64,000 bases of DNA from Anaerolineae bacterium (GTDB lineage: Bacteria; Chloroflexota; Anaerolineae; Aggregatilineales; J027): positions 124,001-188,000 of the forward strand of contig JAJTXY010000005.1 of NCBI GenBank assembly GCA_021463865.1. The letters run 5' to 3'. A model generated the notes under the pieces. It had not been told where the DNA came from. It made no database searches and worked only from the letters and a program-made list of their open reading frames with translations. This document shows, one piece after another, positions 36,226 to 44,804 of this stretch; position 1 is the stretch's first letter, and every line of letters begins with the position of its first letter. A program made the position numbers and the translations under genes.

Positions 36226-36245
36226 AGTTGTTAAGAGGTTAGAGT

Positions 36246-37385
36246 ATGCGACGAATTACGCTTGTTTTAGTAGCCTTTATCTTCGTTGTAACTATCTTCG
36301 TAGCTCCACAAAAACCCGCCGAGGCAGGCACCCAAGCGCTACCGGGTGGGTGGTCGTTCACCGTTTCACAATATTGCCGCAATGGGTTCACGATTTTTGT
36401 CCAGACACCACCCGCCGGAATTGCCGATACCAACGGGTACCGAGTATCCGTCACTGCTGCGACTCCCGGTGCGTCCCCGCGTGCGATATTTACCGCAAGT
36501 GGTCCCTCTGGCCCACAGACCAGCCCTACTATTGGTGTCTATTGGGTAAACCCTCAATCTCCCGGTACATTGGCAACCGTTACTGTTACGATGTTTATCA
36601 ATGATGCCAATGCCGGGGCTGCGATTGATGCCGACCTCATCCAAGAGTGTTCAATTCCACCGCCAGACGATGGCCGTATGAACAATATCATCGTTGACCC
36701 TGAGCAAACGGTGGCGGTTTACTGTCGGTCAAACGGCATTGAAATCATTAGACCTGTTGGCAACCAACCGGTCACGGTGCTCTTTGCATCTGTCCAAGAA
36801 ATTGCGGCAGTCGGTGTGCCTTATACCAATACCGTCATTAAATCGGGTTATGATGTAAACCTTTATCGCCTGAGCAGTGGGGAATTTCAAGTGAATGCGC
36901 CGGGGTTAGGTGGCAAGCAGTACGTTTTTATCTGGTCGGGATGTCCCGGATTCTCGATCAATACCCCGACGACCACTGGTTCGGCCAGCCCCTATTATCC
37001 GATAGGTCCAGTTTCGACAGGCGGTTTGGTCTATCTGGTTCAGGCGGGAGATACGCTGGCCCTCATCGCACAGCGTTTTGGTGTGGCGTTGTCCACATTA
37101 GCCACCATAAACAACATTGTGAATATCAACCAATTGTATGTGGGGCAGGCACTGGTGATTCCAACTGCCTATACGGTGGCGCCCATCGTCCCAACCACTA
37201 TTGGTTATCCGCCTGTGACGACGACATCTACCAATTACAGCGGGCAGATACATGTTGTTCAGCGTGGTGAAAACCTGTATCGGATTGCGCTGCGCTATGG
37301 TGTTTCGATGAGTGCGTTGATTGCTGCTAATGGCATCACCAATCCGAACCTCATTTATGTGGGACAGGTACTGCGAATTCCATGA
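36246..37385 (+). CDS. Secreted protein with two C-terminal LysM domains
   Basis: 379 residues. A signal peptide (RRITLVLVAFIFVVTIFVA, cleavage near residue 27) exports it. The central ~215 residues are beta-rich with cysteines and no family I recognise. Two strong LysM domains end the protein: LYLVQAGDTLALIAQRFG-like (about 260-305) and IHVVQRGENLYRIALRYG-like (about 335-379), each with the (Q/N)xIYVGQxLxIP finish. It is probably wall-bound through the LysM pair. AAGAGG precedes the ATG. Transcription may be controlled through the dyad just upstream. Confidence 0.82.
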   Translation: MRRITLVLVAFIFVVTIFVAPQKPAEAGTQALPGGWSFTVSQYCRNGFTIFVQTPPAGIADTNGYRVSVTAATPGASPRAIFTASGPSGPQTSPTIGVYWVNPQSPGTLATVTVTMFINDANAGAAIDADLIQECSIPPPDDGRMNNIIVDPEQTVAVYCRSNGIEIIRPVGNQPVTVLFASVQEIAAVGVPYTNTVIKSGYDVNLYRLSSGEFQVNAPGLGGKQYVFIWSGCPGFSINTPTTTGSASPYYPIGPVSTGGLVYLVQAGDTLALIAQRFGVALSTLATINNIVNINQLYVGQALVIPTAYTVAPIVPTTIGYPPVTTTSTNYSGQIHVVQRGENLYRIALRYGVSMSALIAANGITNPNLIYVGQVLRIP

Positions 37386-37446
37386 AAACACGGTGTCCTT
37401 TTTGAAGTATACTAGATAGGTTTATATCTTCGGAAAGGATGTTTAG

Positions 37447-37932
37447 ATGCCTGTCAAAGAGAATGTTCGCCTCGGTAACGGGGTTAGAATCTTCCAGCCG
37501 GATTTGGTGAATTTGTATGGGTGTACGATTGGGGATGATACCAAAATTGGGCCGTTTGTCGAAATTCAATCGGGTGCAACGATTGGGGCACGCTGCAAGG
37601 TTTCCTCCCATTCCTTTATTTGTGAGGGAGTGAAACTGGAGGACGAGGTTTTTATCGGGCATGGGGTGATGTTTACCAATGATATTTATCCACGTTCGAC
37701 CAACCCCGATGGCTCGATGCAGACAGGCGATGATTGGCAGGTGGTTGAAACGATTATCAAAAAACGGGCTTCGATTGGCAGCAACGCCACCATTATCTGT
37801 GGAATCACCATCGGCGAAAATGCTCTTGTTGGGGCAGGCGCGGTTGTGACCAAAGATGTGCCGCCCTATGCGATTGTAGTGGGCGTCCCCGCCAAAGTTG
37901 TCGGGGATGTACGTGACAAAGAAGGCAAATAG
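37447..37932 (+). CDS. Hexapeptide-repeat acyltransferase
   Basis: 161 residues built of about seven left-handed beta-helix turns ([LIV]GxxxxI repeats: [46 protein letters not shown]). The [11 protein letters not shown] segment and the C-terminal [12 protein letters not shown] match the WbpD/VatD-like group that acetylates amino-sugar nucleotides or antibiotics. Surface-sugar acetylation is the more likely role here. A strong AAAGGA site precedes the ATG. A hairpin terminator follows its stop by about 20 bases. Confidence 0.85.
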   Translation: MPVKENVRLGNGVRIFQPDLVNLYGCTIGDDTKIGPFVEIQSGATIGARCKVSSHSFICEGVKLEDEVFIGHGVMFTNDIYPRSTNPDGSMQTGDDWQVVETIIKKRASIGSNATIICGITIGENALVGAGAVVTKDVPPYAIVVGVPAKVVGDVRDKEGK

Positions 37933-37954
37933 CTCTATACACAAGGATATATGG

Positions 37955-37985
37955 AAAATCGCCAGCCTCAGTTGGCGATTTTTTT
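37955..37985 (+). terminator. Rho-independent terminator after the acyltransferase
   Basis: AAAATCGCCA (37955-37964) pairs with TGGCGATTTT (37973-37982), with an 8-base loop and a T-run. Confidence 0.9.
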
Positions 37986-38005
37986 GCTTAGGAGGGTGAT
38001 GCCCG

Positions 38006-38458
38006 ATGTCCATTATGGAAGTTCGACCCATCCCGGTAGAAGATACCTATGCTATTCGTCGGCGGGTATTGTGGCCGGAGGATCCGCCTGAAACGATCCA
38101 CCGTCCGGGTGATGCAGCCGTTGGGACTACGCATGTGGGGGGTTTTTGGGAAGGGCAGTTGGTCAGCGTGGCAACCGTAATCCAAGATGCACCACCAGAA
38201 ACGCAGCACCCGACCGCATGGCGATTGCGGGCTGTCGCAACCCTGCTAGAATTTCAAGGACGGGGGATTGGTAAAGCGGTGATAAGCCACTGCATTGAGT
38301 ACGCCTTTCAACAAGGTGGGACGCTGTTGTGGTGTAACGCGCGACCAGATGCGGTGGGTTTTTATGAACGGCTTGGCTTTCAGATTGAAGGGGATTTGCA
38401 CACTGGGTTAGGACATGGGCCACGTTATTTCATGTGGCGGTCATTGGTTGTGAGTTGA
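38006..38458 (+). CDS. GNAT-family acetyltransferase
   Basis: 150 residues. The acetyl-CoA loop is RLRAVATLLEFQGRGIGKAVI (Q-x-x-G-x-G/A), and the late FYERLGFQIEG is the usual beta-6/alpha-4 motif. The substrate is not deducible. AGGAGG is 10 bases before the ATG. It converges on the RRM-PHAX gene. Confidence 0.86.
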   Translation: MSIMEVRPIPVEDTYAIRRRVLWPEDPPETIHRPGDAAVGTTHVGGFWEGQLVSVATVIQDAPPETQHPTAWRLRAVATLLEFQGRGIGKAVISHCIEYAFQQGGTLLWCNARPDAVGFYERLGFQIEGDLHTGLGHGPRYFMWRSLVVS

Positions 38459-38497
38459 GACGGGTAAAACAAATGGTGTCCATCTGTTCTACCCGTT
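38459..38497. terminator. Hairpin between convergent genes
   Basis: CGGGTA (38461-38466) pairs with TACCCG (38490-38495), with inner ACA/TGT and ATGG/CCAT pairing. There is no strong T-run on either side, so it may be a weak bidirectional terminator or an mRNA 3' end structure. Confidence 0.5.
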
Positions 38498-38511
38498 CCA
38501 TCAGCATTTTA

Positions 38512-39342
38512 TTATTCGAGGCCGGGATATTCTTTTAGCAGGGCATTGATTTGATTCTTGATCTCGGCGACATCTTTGAGCGCTGTGAATAACCCACCGG
38601 GGGCGCGGCGTGCCCGAATATCTTCCACTTTTTTCTCAGCAGCCTGTTCAGCCTCACGCAGCTCGTCCAACTTGGCACGTAGTTCCTCGATTGGAATGTC
38701 TGGCGCAGGTGGTTCGGCAGGAATTTCAGATTCCTCGAATGCCTCCGTGTCTGAGACAGCCTCGCCGTTCATTTCGCGTTGTTTCTGTTCGGCACGCTTT
38801 TTGAGGCGGGCACGGTCTGGGAAAATCTTATTCCGCACAGTGTCCGGGACACGCTGCCATGCTAGAAAGAGGAAGACCCCGCCAATCGTGCGTCGGCGTG
38901 AACCATCCAGCGTCATCATGCCGCCTTCTTCTTCAATGCGCAGGGTTTCATCAAGCAGCTTTTGGGCAAAGGTACGGCCTTGTGATTCGACAATACGGCG
39001 GAGTTGGAAGCGGGCTTTGGGGTTGGTTTCGTTGAGCTTATCGGCGAGTTCTTCGGCAAACTTACGGCGAGCATCCATCTTTTCTTGTTTAGTGCGCTGT
39101 GGACGGGATTCCCGCACCAAGATTCTTTGCCCCTCATATTCAAAGTTGTTGAACATTTGAATTGCTTGCTGGGCAGCCTCGTCATCGGCCATGTGGACAA
39201 AGCCGAAACCTTTGTATTCGCCCGTTTTTTGATCACGGATTAGTTTTACACCCACCACCTCACCTGCCTGACCGAAGAGCGTTTGCAGATCCTCTTCAGT
39301 GCTGGTAAGTGGTAGGTTTGTTACAAACACTTGTGTTGCCAT
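38512..39342 (-). CDS. RNA-binding protein: RRM fused to PHAX-like domain
   Basis: 276 residues. An RRM (about 4-80) has RNP-2 (VFVTNLP) and RNP-1 (YKGFGFVHM). Next, residues about 90-170 match the PHAX RNA-binding domain: ARFQLRRIVESQGRTFAQKLL, then IEEEGGMM and LDGSRRRTIGGVFLFLAW, whose SRRRTxGGVF core is the family hallmark. A Glu/Ala-rich stretch and a C-terminal coiled coil (about 220-275) end it. In eukaryotes PHAX carries capped snRNA out of the nucleus; in bacteria its RNA partner is unknown. It is cytosolic. AGGA is 10 bases before the ATG. Confidence 0.85.
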   Translation of the reverse strand: MATQVFVTNLPLTSTEEDLQTLFGQAGEVVGVKLIRDQKTGEYKGFGFVHMADDEAAQQAIQMFNNFEYEGQRILVRESRPQRTKQEKMDARRKFAEELADKLNETNPKARFQLRRIVESQGRTFAQKLLDETLRIEEEGGMMTLDGSRRRTIGGVFLFLAWQRVPDTVRNKIFPDRARLKKRAEQKQREMNGEAVSDTEAFEESEIPAEPPAPDIPIEELRAKLDELREAEQAAEKKVEDIRARRAPGGLFTALKDVAEIKNQINALLKEYPGLE

Positions 39343-39609
39343 GCAGTTAAATTCCTTTACAGAATGAGCCAGTCATGGGATGAAAGGCGAACATACTGAG
39401 AGTATTCATGAAGGGTTCTATAGGTTCGGGGAGTATTCCACACACTTGGTAAAAGTTGTTCATCGTACCCATAGAGGGTTAATTGATTAATTGTCAGATA
39501 GCATACCACACAAGTGCTGTTCTTAACCAGAGATTGTGTAAATAGATTAGAAAATTGTGGAGAGAGGTCAATTGCATGACCCCTCTCCTACTGAAGTGAC
39601 GAAGTGAAA
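39343..39609. other. Intergenic region before the RRM-PHAX gene
   Basis: 267 bases between two minus-strand genes. It contains a repeated GAGTATTC (near 39400 and 39430) and the AT-rich direct repeat TTAATTGATTAATTG near 39480. No gene, tRNA or clear terminator is visible. It should hold the RRM-PHAX promoter and perhaps a structured 5' leader. Confidence 0.35.
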
Positions 39610-42111
39610 TTATCGAGGAGCTTTGAAGCGTGATGCGTCGAAAGTAGTGTCAGTCGGCGCCAGTGGGGCTTCGCCGGTGGCATCACTGACGGTGATCTGC
39701 CAATCGGTGAAAGTGCAGTTTTCCGGGGCGTCGTGTACATCTGTGTTTAATATGATGACATAGGCATTGGTATAACCGGATGTATCTACAACCCCCGCTT
39801 GGCCTACCTCAAAGACATCGGCAGTGTCGGAGGTCGTGTCAACCCCCACAACCACCAAACTGATGTTGGGCTGATTGCTGGTGAAGCGATAGACACCGCT
39901 CAGGTCTAGCTGTACATAGTCGGCGGAAAGCTGTTGGACGCCTGAAAAACCAAATGTCCAATCGCCCACCGAATTGATGACATTTTCCAAATAAACTTGG
40001 CGTTCAAAGCGAGGGGCTTGGTCATAGCCGAGCAGGAGGTTGCGGATGGCAAATTGCTCAATAAAGGCCTGTGGGGTTGTCCCAATTTCTTCTAACAAGC
40101 CATATAAAGCTGCCATGCCTTCAACGTTTGCGACGTAGTCCCAAAGACGCTGGACTGCTTGTGGGCCATATAACTGGGCAAGTGTATCAATCGCCAGCCA
40201 ATCGGCATAGACCAACAGACCATCGTCTGAATTGGCACCCACACAAATATCCGTGTACTCAAAGCGGGTTGGGACATAGATGGAAGCGGCTTCATCAATC
40301 GGATAGGCTTGGGTTTCCATCCATGAGGCGGTGGCTTCATAGTACCAGTTCATCGCATCATTGATGTCATAGCCAAATTGGACAACATGATGGAATTCAT
40401 GGGCAACGGTAGCCCGCATGGTTGCCAATGGATTTTGATCGCTAGAGAAATCGTTGTCCACCACAAGATAACCATAGGCAGCATAGGCCTCTCCATTGGC
40501 CGAGGATGGGTTGTCTCCAACTAAGCCTTGCGCTTGGGCAAAGCCATAAACGCCATCATCTTTGATGGTTTCCATCAGATAGACGTCGAAACGACCATCC
40601 CCACCTTCACCGCAGTCGGGTGGAGGGGCAGGCCAGCCGAACTGATTGATTTCGGTCTCATAAACATAACCGAGCGAATCAATGACTTCGTTAAGGTAGT
40701 TTTGCGTAATGGCGTCTTGACCGGAGAAGGTGTAGTGGATGATAAAGTTGTCGGTGACGTAGGTTTCTTCTGAACCACTTAGTGTAGGTCGTTCGGCGAG
40801 CGCGTCGCAGTTGCTAATCGGGATTTCAGTATTGACTTCCGGTTCAGTACCACCGCCAGAGTCTCCACTGACATAGAGTACCGCGATTTCATCGCCGGTG
40901 GGCTGTGCTGTGCCATTGAGAACATCAGGAGCGTCAAGGCCAACCAGAACACGATAATCTCCCGCTGTACCCTCGATGTGGCTGACCAAGATGCTGTAGT
41001 CCCCATCAGCGGGGATGGGGAATTCCACCGCCGAATTGAGGTTGCCGCCGCCATCGTCGTCTTCGATATATACCTCGTTGAAATCAATATCTCCGACATA
41101 GACATAGGGGTCGAGTTCAGGGGAGATGGCTTCAACATAGACGTACAAAGTTTCGCCAGCTTTTAGGCCGTGCAGGTCATAATAAACCCCACTAACATCC
41201 TCAGCCGAACTGCCCGTGATGCTCCCGGTGAATTCTTGCACCCGGGCCAGCCCTGTAGACTCGGCAGGTTCAGCACTGTGATAGAGCACAGCGATTTCAT
41301 CTCCGGTTATTTGGGCTGTGCCGTCTAGGACATTAGGGTCATTGAGGCCAACTAACAAGCGATAATCGCCCGTTGTGCCTTCGATGGCGCTGACATAGAT
41401 GCTGTAATCGCCATCTTCCGGGATGGTAAATTCAATAGCCGGATTGAGGTCGCCGCCGCTGTCGTCATCTTCGAGGATGATCTCTGAAAAGTCGAGGTTG
41501 CCGAGATATAAATAGGGGTCAAGCTGGTCGGTCTGCGCCTCAACATAGAGGTAGAGCGTGTCGCCTGCTACGAGGTCAAACATATCGTAGTATTGCCCCG
41601 TGCCATCCTCAGCAACCGTACCAAAAAACTCTTGGACTTTGGAGGTTGCGTATAAGAAAGCGAATTCTTCGCCCGTTGGAGTGGCTGATCCGGTGAGGAC
41701 ATCCGGTGCATCAATGCCGATTAAATAGCGATAATCACCCGTTGTGCCTTCGATATGGGTCACATAGGTGCTATAGTCCCCATCGACAGGGACGACAAAT
41801 TCGAGCGCTGCATTGAAATCACCACCGCTGTCATCGTCTTCGGCATAAACCTCGGTGAAGTCGAGATTGCCAAAATAGAGATAAGGGTCAAGATCACCCG
41901 AAAGGGCTTCCATGTAGAGGTAAACGGTTTGCCCGGCTTTTAGGTCAAACAAATCGTAATAGAAGCCGTCATCGTTTTTGCCGATGCTGCCAGTAAATTC
42001 TTGAACTCCGCCGCTTTGGGCTGATGTTGTTGGGGGTAGGTGCAGCAGCATGGTCATTATTACAAGACAAAACACTCCTCGCCACAACCTGCTGGTAGGT
42101 GAGTAAGGCAT
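39610..42111 (-). CDS. Secreted metalloprotease with three PPC-like repeats
   Basis: 833 residues with a signal peptide (to about residue 32, TTSAQ). Three ~120-residue repeats follow (about 36-410), each with VQEFTGSI, LDPYLYFGNLDF, EDDDSGG and a GDYSIYVS...IEGTTGDYR ending. They are pre-peptidase-C-like sandwiches, whose Asp clusters suggest Ca binding. The C-terminal half is a zinc metalloprotease: ATVAHEFHHVVQFGYD (HExxH) with a downstream EATASWMET that probably supplies the third ligand. It resembles the MXAN_6640/hyicolysin-like group. It is probably exported to digest proteins. Confidence 0.85.
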   Translation of the reverse strand: MPYSPTSRLWRGVFCLVIMTMLLHLPPTTSAQSGGVQEFTGSIGKNDDGFYYDLFDLKAGQTVYLYMEALSGDLDPYLYFGNLDFTEVYAEDDDSGGDFNAALEFVVPVDGDYSTYVTHIEGTTGDYRYLIGIDAPDVLTGSATPTGEEFAFLYATSKVQEFFGTVAEDGTGQYYDMFDLVAGDTLYLYVEAQTDQLDPYLYLGNLDFSEIILEDDDSGGDLNPAIEFTIPEDGDYSIYVSAIEGTTGDYRLLVGLNDPNVLDGTAQITGDEIAVLYHSAEPAESTGLARVQEFTGSITGSSAEDVSGVYYDLHGLKAGETLYVYVEAISPELDPYVYVGDIDFNEVYIEDDDGGGNLNSAVEFPIPADGDYSILVSHIEGTAGDYRVLVGLDAPDVLNGTAQPTGDEIAVLYVSGDSGGGTEPEVNTEIPISNCDALAERPTLSGSEETYVTDNFIIHYTFSGQDAITQNYLNEVIDSLGYVYETEINQFGWPAPPPDCGEGGDGRFDVYLMETIKDDGVYGFAQAQGLVGDNPSSANGEAYAAYGYLVVDNDFSSDQNPLATMRATVAHEFHHVVQFGYDINDAMNWYYEATASWMETQAYPIDEAASIYVPTRFEYTDICVGANSDDGLLVYADWLAIDTLAQLYGPQAVQRLWDYVANVEGMAALYGLLEEIGTTPQAFIEQFAIRNLLLGYDQAPRFERQVYLENVINSVGDWTFGFSGVQQLSADYVQLDLSGVYRFTSNQPNISLVVVGVDTTSDTADVFEVGQAGVVDTSGYTNAYVIILNTDVHDAPENCTFTDWQITVSDATGEAPLAPTDTTFDASRFKAPR

Positions 42112-42244
42112 AAATACTCCTTGTGAGAAAATTTTGAGTGAAAATCGGTTAGCTTCATTATAAGTCCATTATGGCGTATGGGGTGCGTGGTTTTTCCAAC
42201 AGGGCGGGGTAGAATGTTTTTAAAATCACTGTGGGGAGATTTGG

Positions 42245-43408
42245 ATGCCATCTGAAAATGCCGTATTGATTGAAAATGCTCGGATCATGACCACGTCGGG
42301 TGAGTGGGAGCGCGGTTGGCTGCGTTGGCATGGTTCGCAAATTGTTGGGATGGGGTCGGGAAACGCATTGGATGATGATGACGTTGAGATTATTGACGCC
42401 AGTGGCCTGACCTTGCTGCCCGGTTTTGTAGATGTGCATGTACATGGGGGAGTAGGCTATGATGCGATGGATGCCGACCTAGTTGGCTTGCAAACTGTTG
42501 CCCAATTTTATGCCCGGCATGGCGTTACGGCTTTTTTGGCGACGACATGGACAGATACGCCAACACGCATTACCAAAGCATTAGAAACTATAGCTGCCGC
42601 CAAAGGCCCACAGGTGAACGGTGCGACCTTGATAGGGGCGCATGTTGAAGGGCCATATCTAAATCCCCAGAAATGCGGGGCACAGAATTTGGGCCTGATT
42701 CGACAGGCCGATCCCGAAGAAGCGATGGATTGGCTTGAAATGGGAGTGGTGCGGTTGCTTTCACTCGCCCCCGAATATGAAGAAAACCTGTGGCTGATTC
42801 AGGAATGTGCTAATCGCGGGATTACGGTTTCGGTGGCTCACAGCGCGGCGACTTACGATCAGGTTTTGCGGGCAGTGCAATTAGGATTACGCCATGCTAC
42901 CCATACCTTCAACGCGATGAGCGAACTGCATCATCGAAATCCCGGTACTGTAGGAGCCGTTCTCACCAGTCCCGAAGTTTGCTGCGAACTGATTGCCGAT
43001 AACATCCACGTACATCCAGCGATGATGAAACTGCTGCTGTCGGCGAAAGGGCCGGACGGTGTTGTTTTGATAACCGATGCTATTCGTGGTACTGGGATGC
43101 CAGATGGGGAGTATCCGGTGGATGACCGCACCATCATTGTTAAAAATGGAGTGGCGCGTCTCGCGGATGGGACGTTGGCAGGTAGCACCATCACGATGGA
43201 GAAAGCCCTCGCCAATTTTCTAAAGGCATCAGGTCGCCCCCTTATGGAAATCTGGCAGGTGAGTAGCCTCAATGCAGCACGGGCAATTGGTATTGATGAT
43301 CGGAAAGGCAGCCTTGATGTTCAAAAAGATGCGGATTTGGTGCTACTTGATGATGATATGAATGTCCAAATGACCGTTGCTGAGGGACGGATTGTGTATC
43401 GTCGTTAG
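42245..43408 (+). CDS. nagA: N-acetylglucosamine-6-phosphate deacetylase
   Basis: Deacetylates GlcNAc-6-P to GlcN-6-P in amino-sugar recycling, cytosolic. The 387-residue protein is an amidohydrolase: PGFVDVHVHGGVGYD, GAHVEGPYLNPQKCGAQ (with the catalytic Glu), TVSVAHSAATYDQ, HATHTFNAMSELHHRNPG, LITDAIRGTGMPDG and ADGTLAGSTITM are all as expected. A GGGGAG site precedes the ATG. It would feed fructose-6-P via NagB, which is not in the window. A terminator follows. Confidence 0.94.
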   Translation: MPSENAVLIENARIMTTSGEWERGWLRWHGSQIVGMGSGNALDDDDVEIIDASGLTLLPGFVDVHVHGGVGYDAMDADLVGLQTVAQFYARHGVTAFLATTWTDTPTRITKALETIAAAKGPQVNGATLIGAHVEGPYLNPQKCGAQNLGLIRQADPEEAMDWLEMGVVRLLSLAPEYEENLWLIQECANRGITVSVAHSAATYDQVLRAVQLGLRHATHTFNAMSELHHRNPGTVGAVLTSPEVCCELIADNIHVHPAMMKLLLSAKGPDGVVLITDAIRGTGMPDGEYPVDDRTIIVKNGVARLADGTLAGSTITMEKALANFLKASGRPLMEIWQVSSLNAARAIGIDDRKGSLDVQKDADLVLLDDDMNVQMTVAEGRIVYRR

Positions 43409-43419
43409 AAATGGTTAGT

Positions 43420-43452
43420 GGGGAGATTCAATAACCTCTCCCCGTTTTTTGT
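43420..43452 (+). terminator. Rho-independent terminator after nagA
   Basis: GGGGAGA (43420-43426) pairs with TCTCCCC (43437-43443), with a T-run at 43445-43450. Confidence 0.88.
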
Positions 43453-43453
43453 T

Positions 43454-44212
43454 TTAGAACCCTGTGATGCTGTTGCCCCCGTCCAAGACCAACACCTGCC
43501 CGGTCATATAGCTTGAGCCAGCCGAAGCCAAATAAATGGCGGCTTCGACCACATCCTCGGTTTCGCCAATGCGCCCGGCTGGGGTGCGATCTGTGTAGCG
43601 TTTGCTGATGTCGGGATCGCTCCATAAGGCGGCGGCAAATCTGGTTTTGATGATGCCGGGAGCGATGGCGTTGACCTGAATATTGTTTGCCCCCAGTTCC
43701 ATTGCCAGCGATTTGGTCAACATAATCACGGCGGCCTTGCTGACGCTGTAGACGCCCATCATCGGGGCAGGATTGATACCAGCAACCGATGCCATATTTA
43801 CAATTTTGCCACCACCTGTTTTCTCCATCGCTTCAGCCGCATATTTGCATAAATAAAAATAGCCCAAGAGGTTAACTTCAATAATCTTTTGCCAATGGCT
43901 GGCTTCGGCGGTCATGATCGGCCCAAAATGCGGGTTAGTCGCCGCGTTGTTGACCAAAATATCCACCCGACCATATTCCTCAACGGTACGTTCAATTAGA
44001 CGCTTACATTGGCTTTCATCGCCGGTGTGGGTGACAATCGTCAGCACTTGCCCCCCGGCGGCGCGTAAAGTGGCGGCGACTTCATCTAGTCCCTCTTGTT
44101 TGCGGCTGGCGATGACGACGATTGCCCCTTCGCGCACATAGCCAAGCGCAATGGCTTCCCCGATGCCGCGTGATGCGCCCGTAATAACGGCAATTTTGTT
44201 TTCTAGTCTCAT
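43454..44212 (-). CDS. Short-chain dehydrogenase/reductase
   Basis: A 252-residue NAD(P)-dependent oxidoreductase. The cofactor motif is TGASRGIGEAIAL, with NNAATN and the catalytic Ser (NMASVAG), Tyr and Lys (YSVSKAAV). It has the FabG-like classical SDR layout and a C-terminal SYMTGQVLVLDGG. The substrate is uncertain. The frame continues to a GTG at 44221; I prefer the ATG at 44212 since the family begins near MRLENK. Neither has a strong ribosome site. Confidence 0.88.
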   Translation of the reverse strand: MRLENKIAVITGASRGIGEAIALGYVREGAIVVIASRKQEGLDEVAATLRAAGGQVLTIVTHTGDESQCKRLIERTVEEYGRVDILVNNAATNPHFGPIMTAEASHWQKIIEVNLLGYFYLCKYAAEAMEKTGGGKIVNMASVAGINPAPMMGVYSVSKAAVIMLTKSLAMELGANNIQVNAIAPGIIKTRFAAALWSDPDISKRYTDRTPAGRIGETEDVVEAAIYLASAGSSYMTGQVLVLDGGNSITGF

Positions 44213-44342
44213 GGGTAACACTCACTTTTTGAAAATAAGGATAGGCCAATGATAACCAATTTAGCAGGCGGCTGTCATGGTCAGAAATTCCCCTTTGCGG
44301 TAGGCTTATCCGTATCAACTATAACAGAGGAAAACCACTGCT

Positions 44343-44804
44343 ATGCCGGGAAAATATTTTGACGAATTAGAGCCGGGAATGAAGATCAAGCATTTTACGG
44401 GGCGCACCGTGACAGAAATGGATAATGTGCTGTTCTCGACATTGACCATGAATACACAGGCGCTTCATATCAATGAGGATTTTGCCAGTAAGACCGATTT
44501 TGGACGGCGCATTGTAAACGGCCTATTCACGTTGGGGTTGGTGGTCGGGCTGACAGTGAGTGAATTGACTGATGGTACAATTGTTGCCAATTTGGGCTAT
44601 GAACGCATTATCCATCCCAAGCCCGTGTTTCACGGCGACACAATTTATGTCGAAACCGAAGTGCTCAATAAACGAGAATCTACTTCCAAGCCAGATCGTG
44701 GAATTGTCAATTTAAAACATATTGCGCGGAATCAACATGGAGATGTGGTCTGTGAAGTGGAACGTGCAGTGCTATTTTTGAAACGTCCGGAGGCGCAAAT
44801 TTAA
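44343..44804 (+). CDS. MaoC-family dehydratase (mesaconyl-CoA hydratase-like)
   Basis: 153 residues with the hot-dog fold and the MaoC hydratase signature: ALHINEDFASKTDFGRRIVNGL. It is very close in layout to the single-domain dehydratases that interconvert beta-methylmalyl-CoA and mesaconyl-CoA. The partner is an acyl-CoA lyase whose ATG overlaps this stop (TAATG), so the two act together. GAGGA lies 10 bases before the start. The substrate is inferred from pairing and not proven. Confidence 0.82.
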   Translation: MPGKYFDELEPGMKIKHFTGRTVTEMDNVLFSTLTMNTQALHINEDFASKTDFGRRIVNGLFTLGLVVGLTVSELTDGTIVANLGYERIIHPKPVFHGDTIYVETEVLNKRESTSKPDRGIVNLKHIARNQHGDVVCEVERAVLFLKRPEAQI

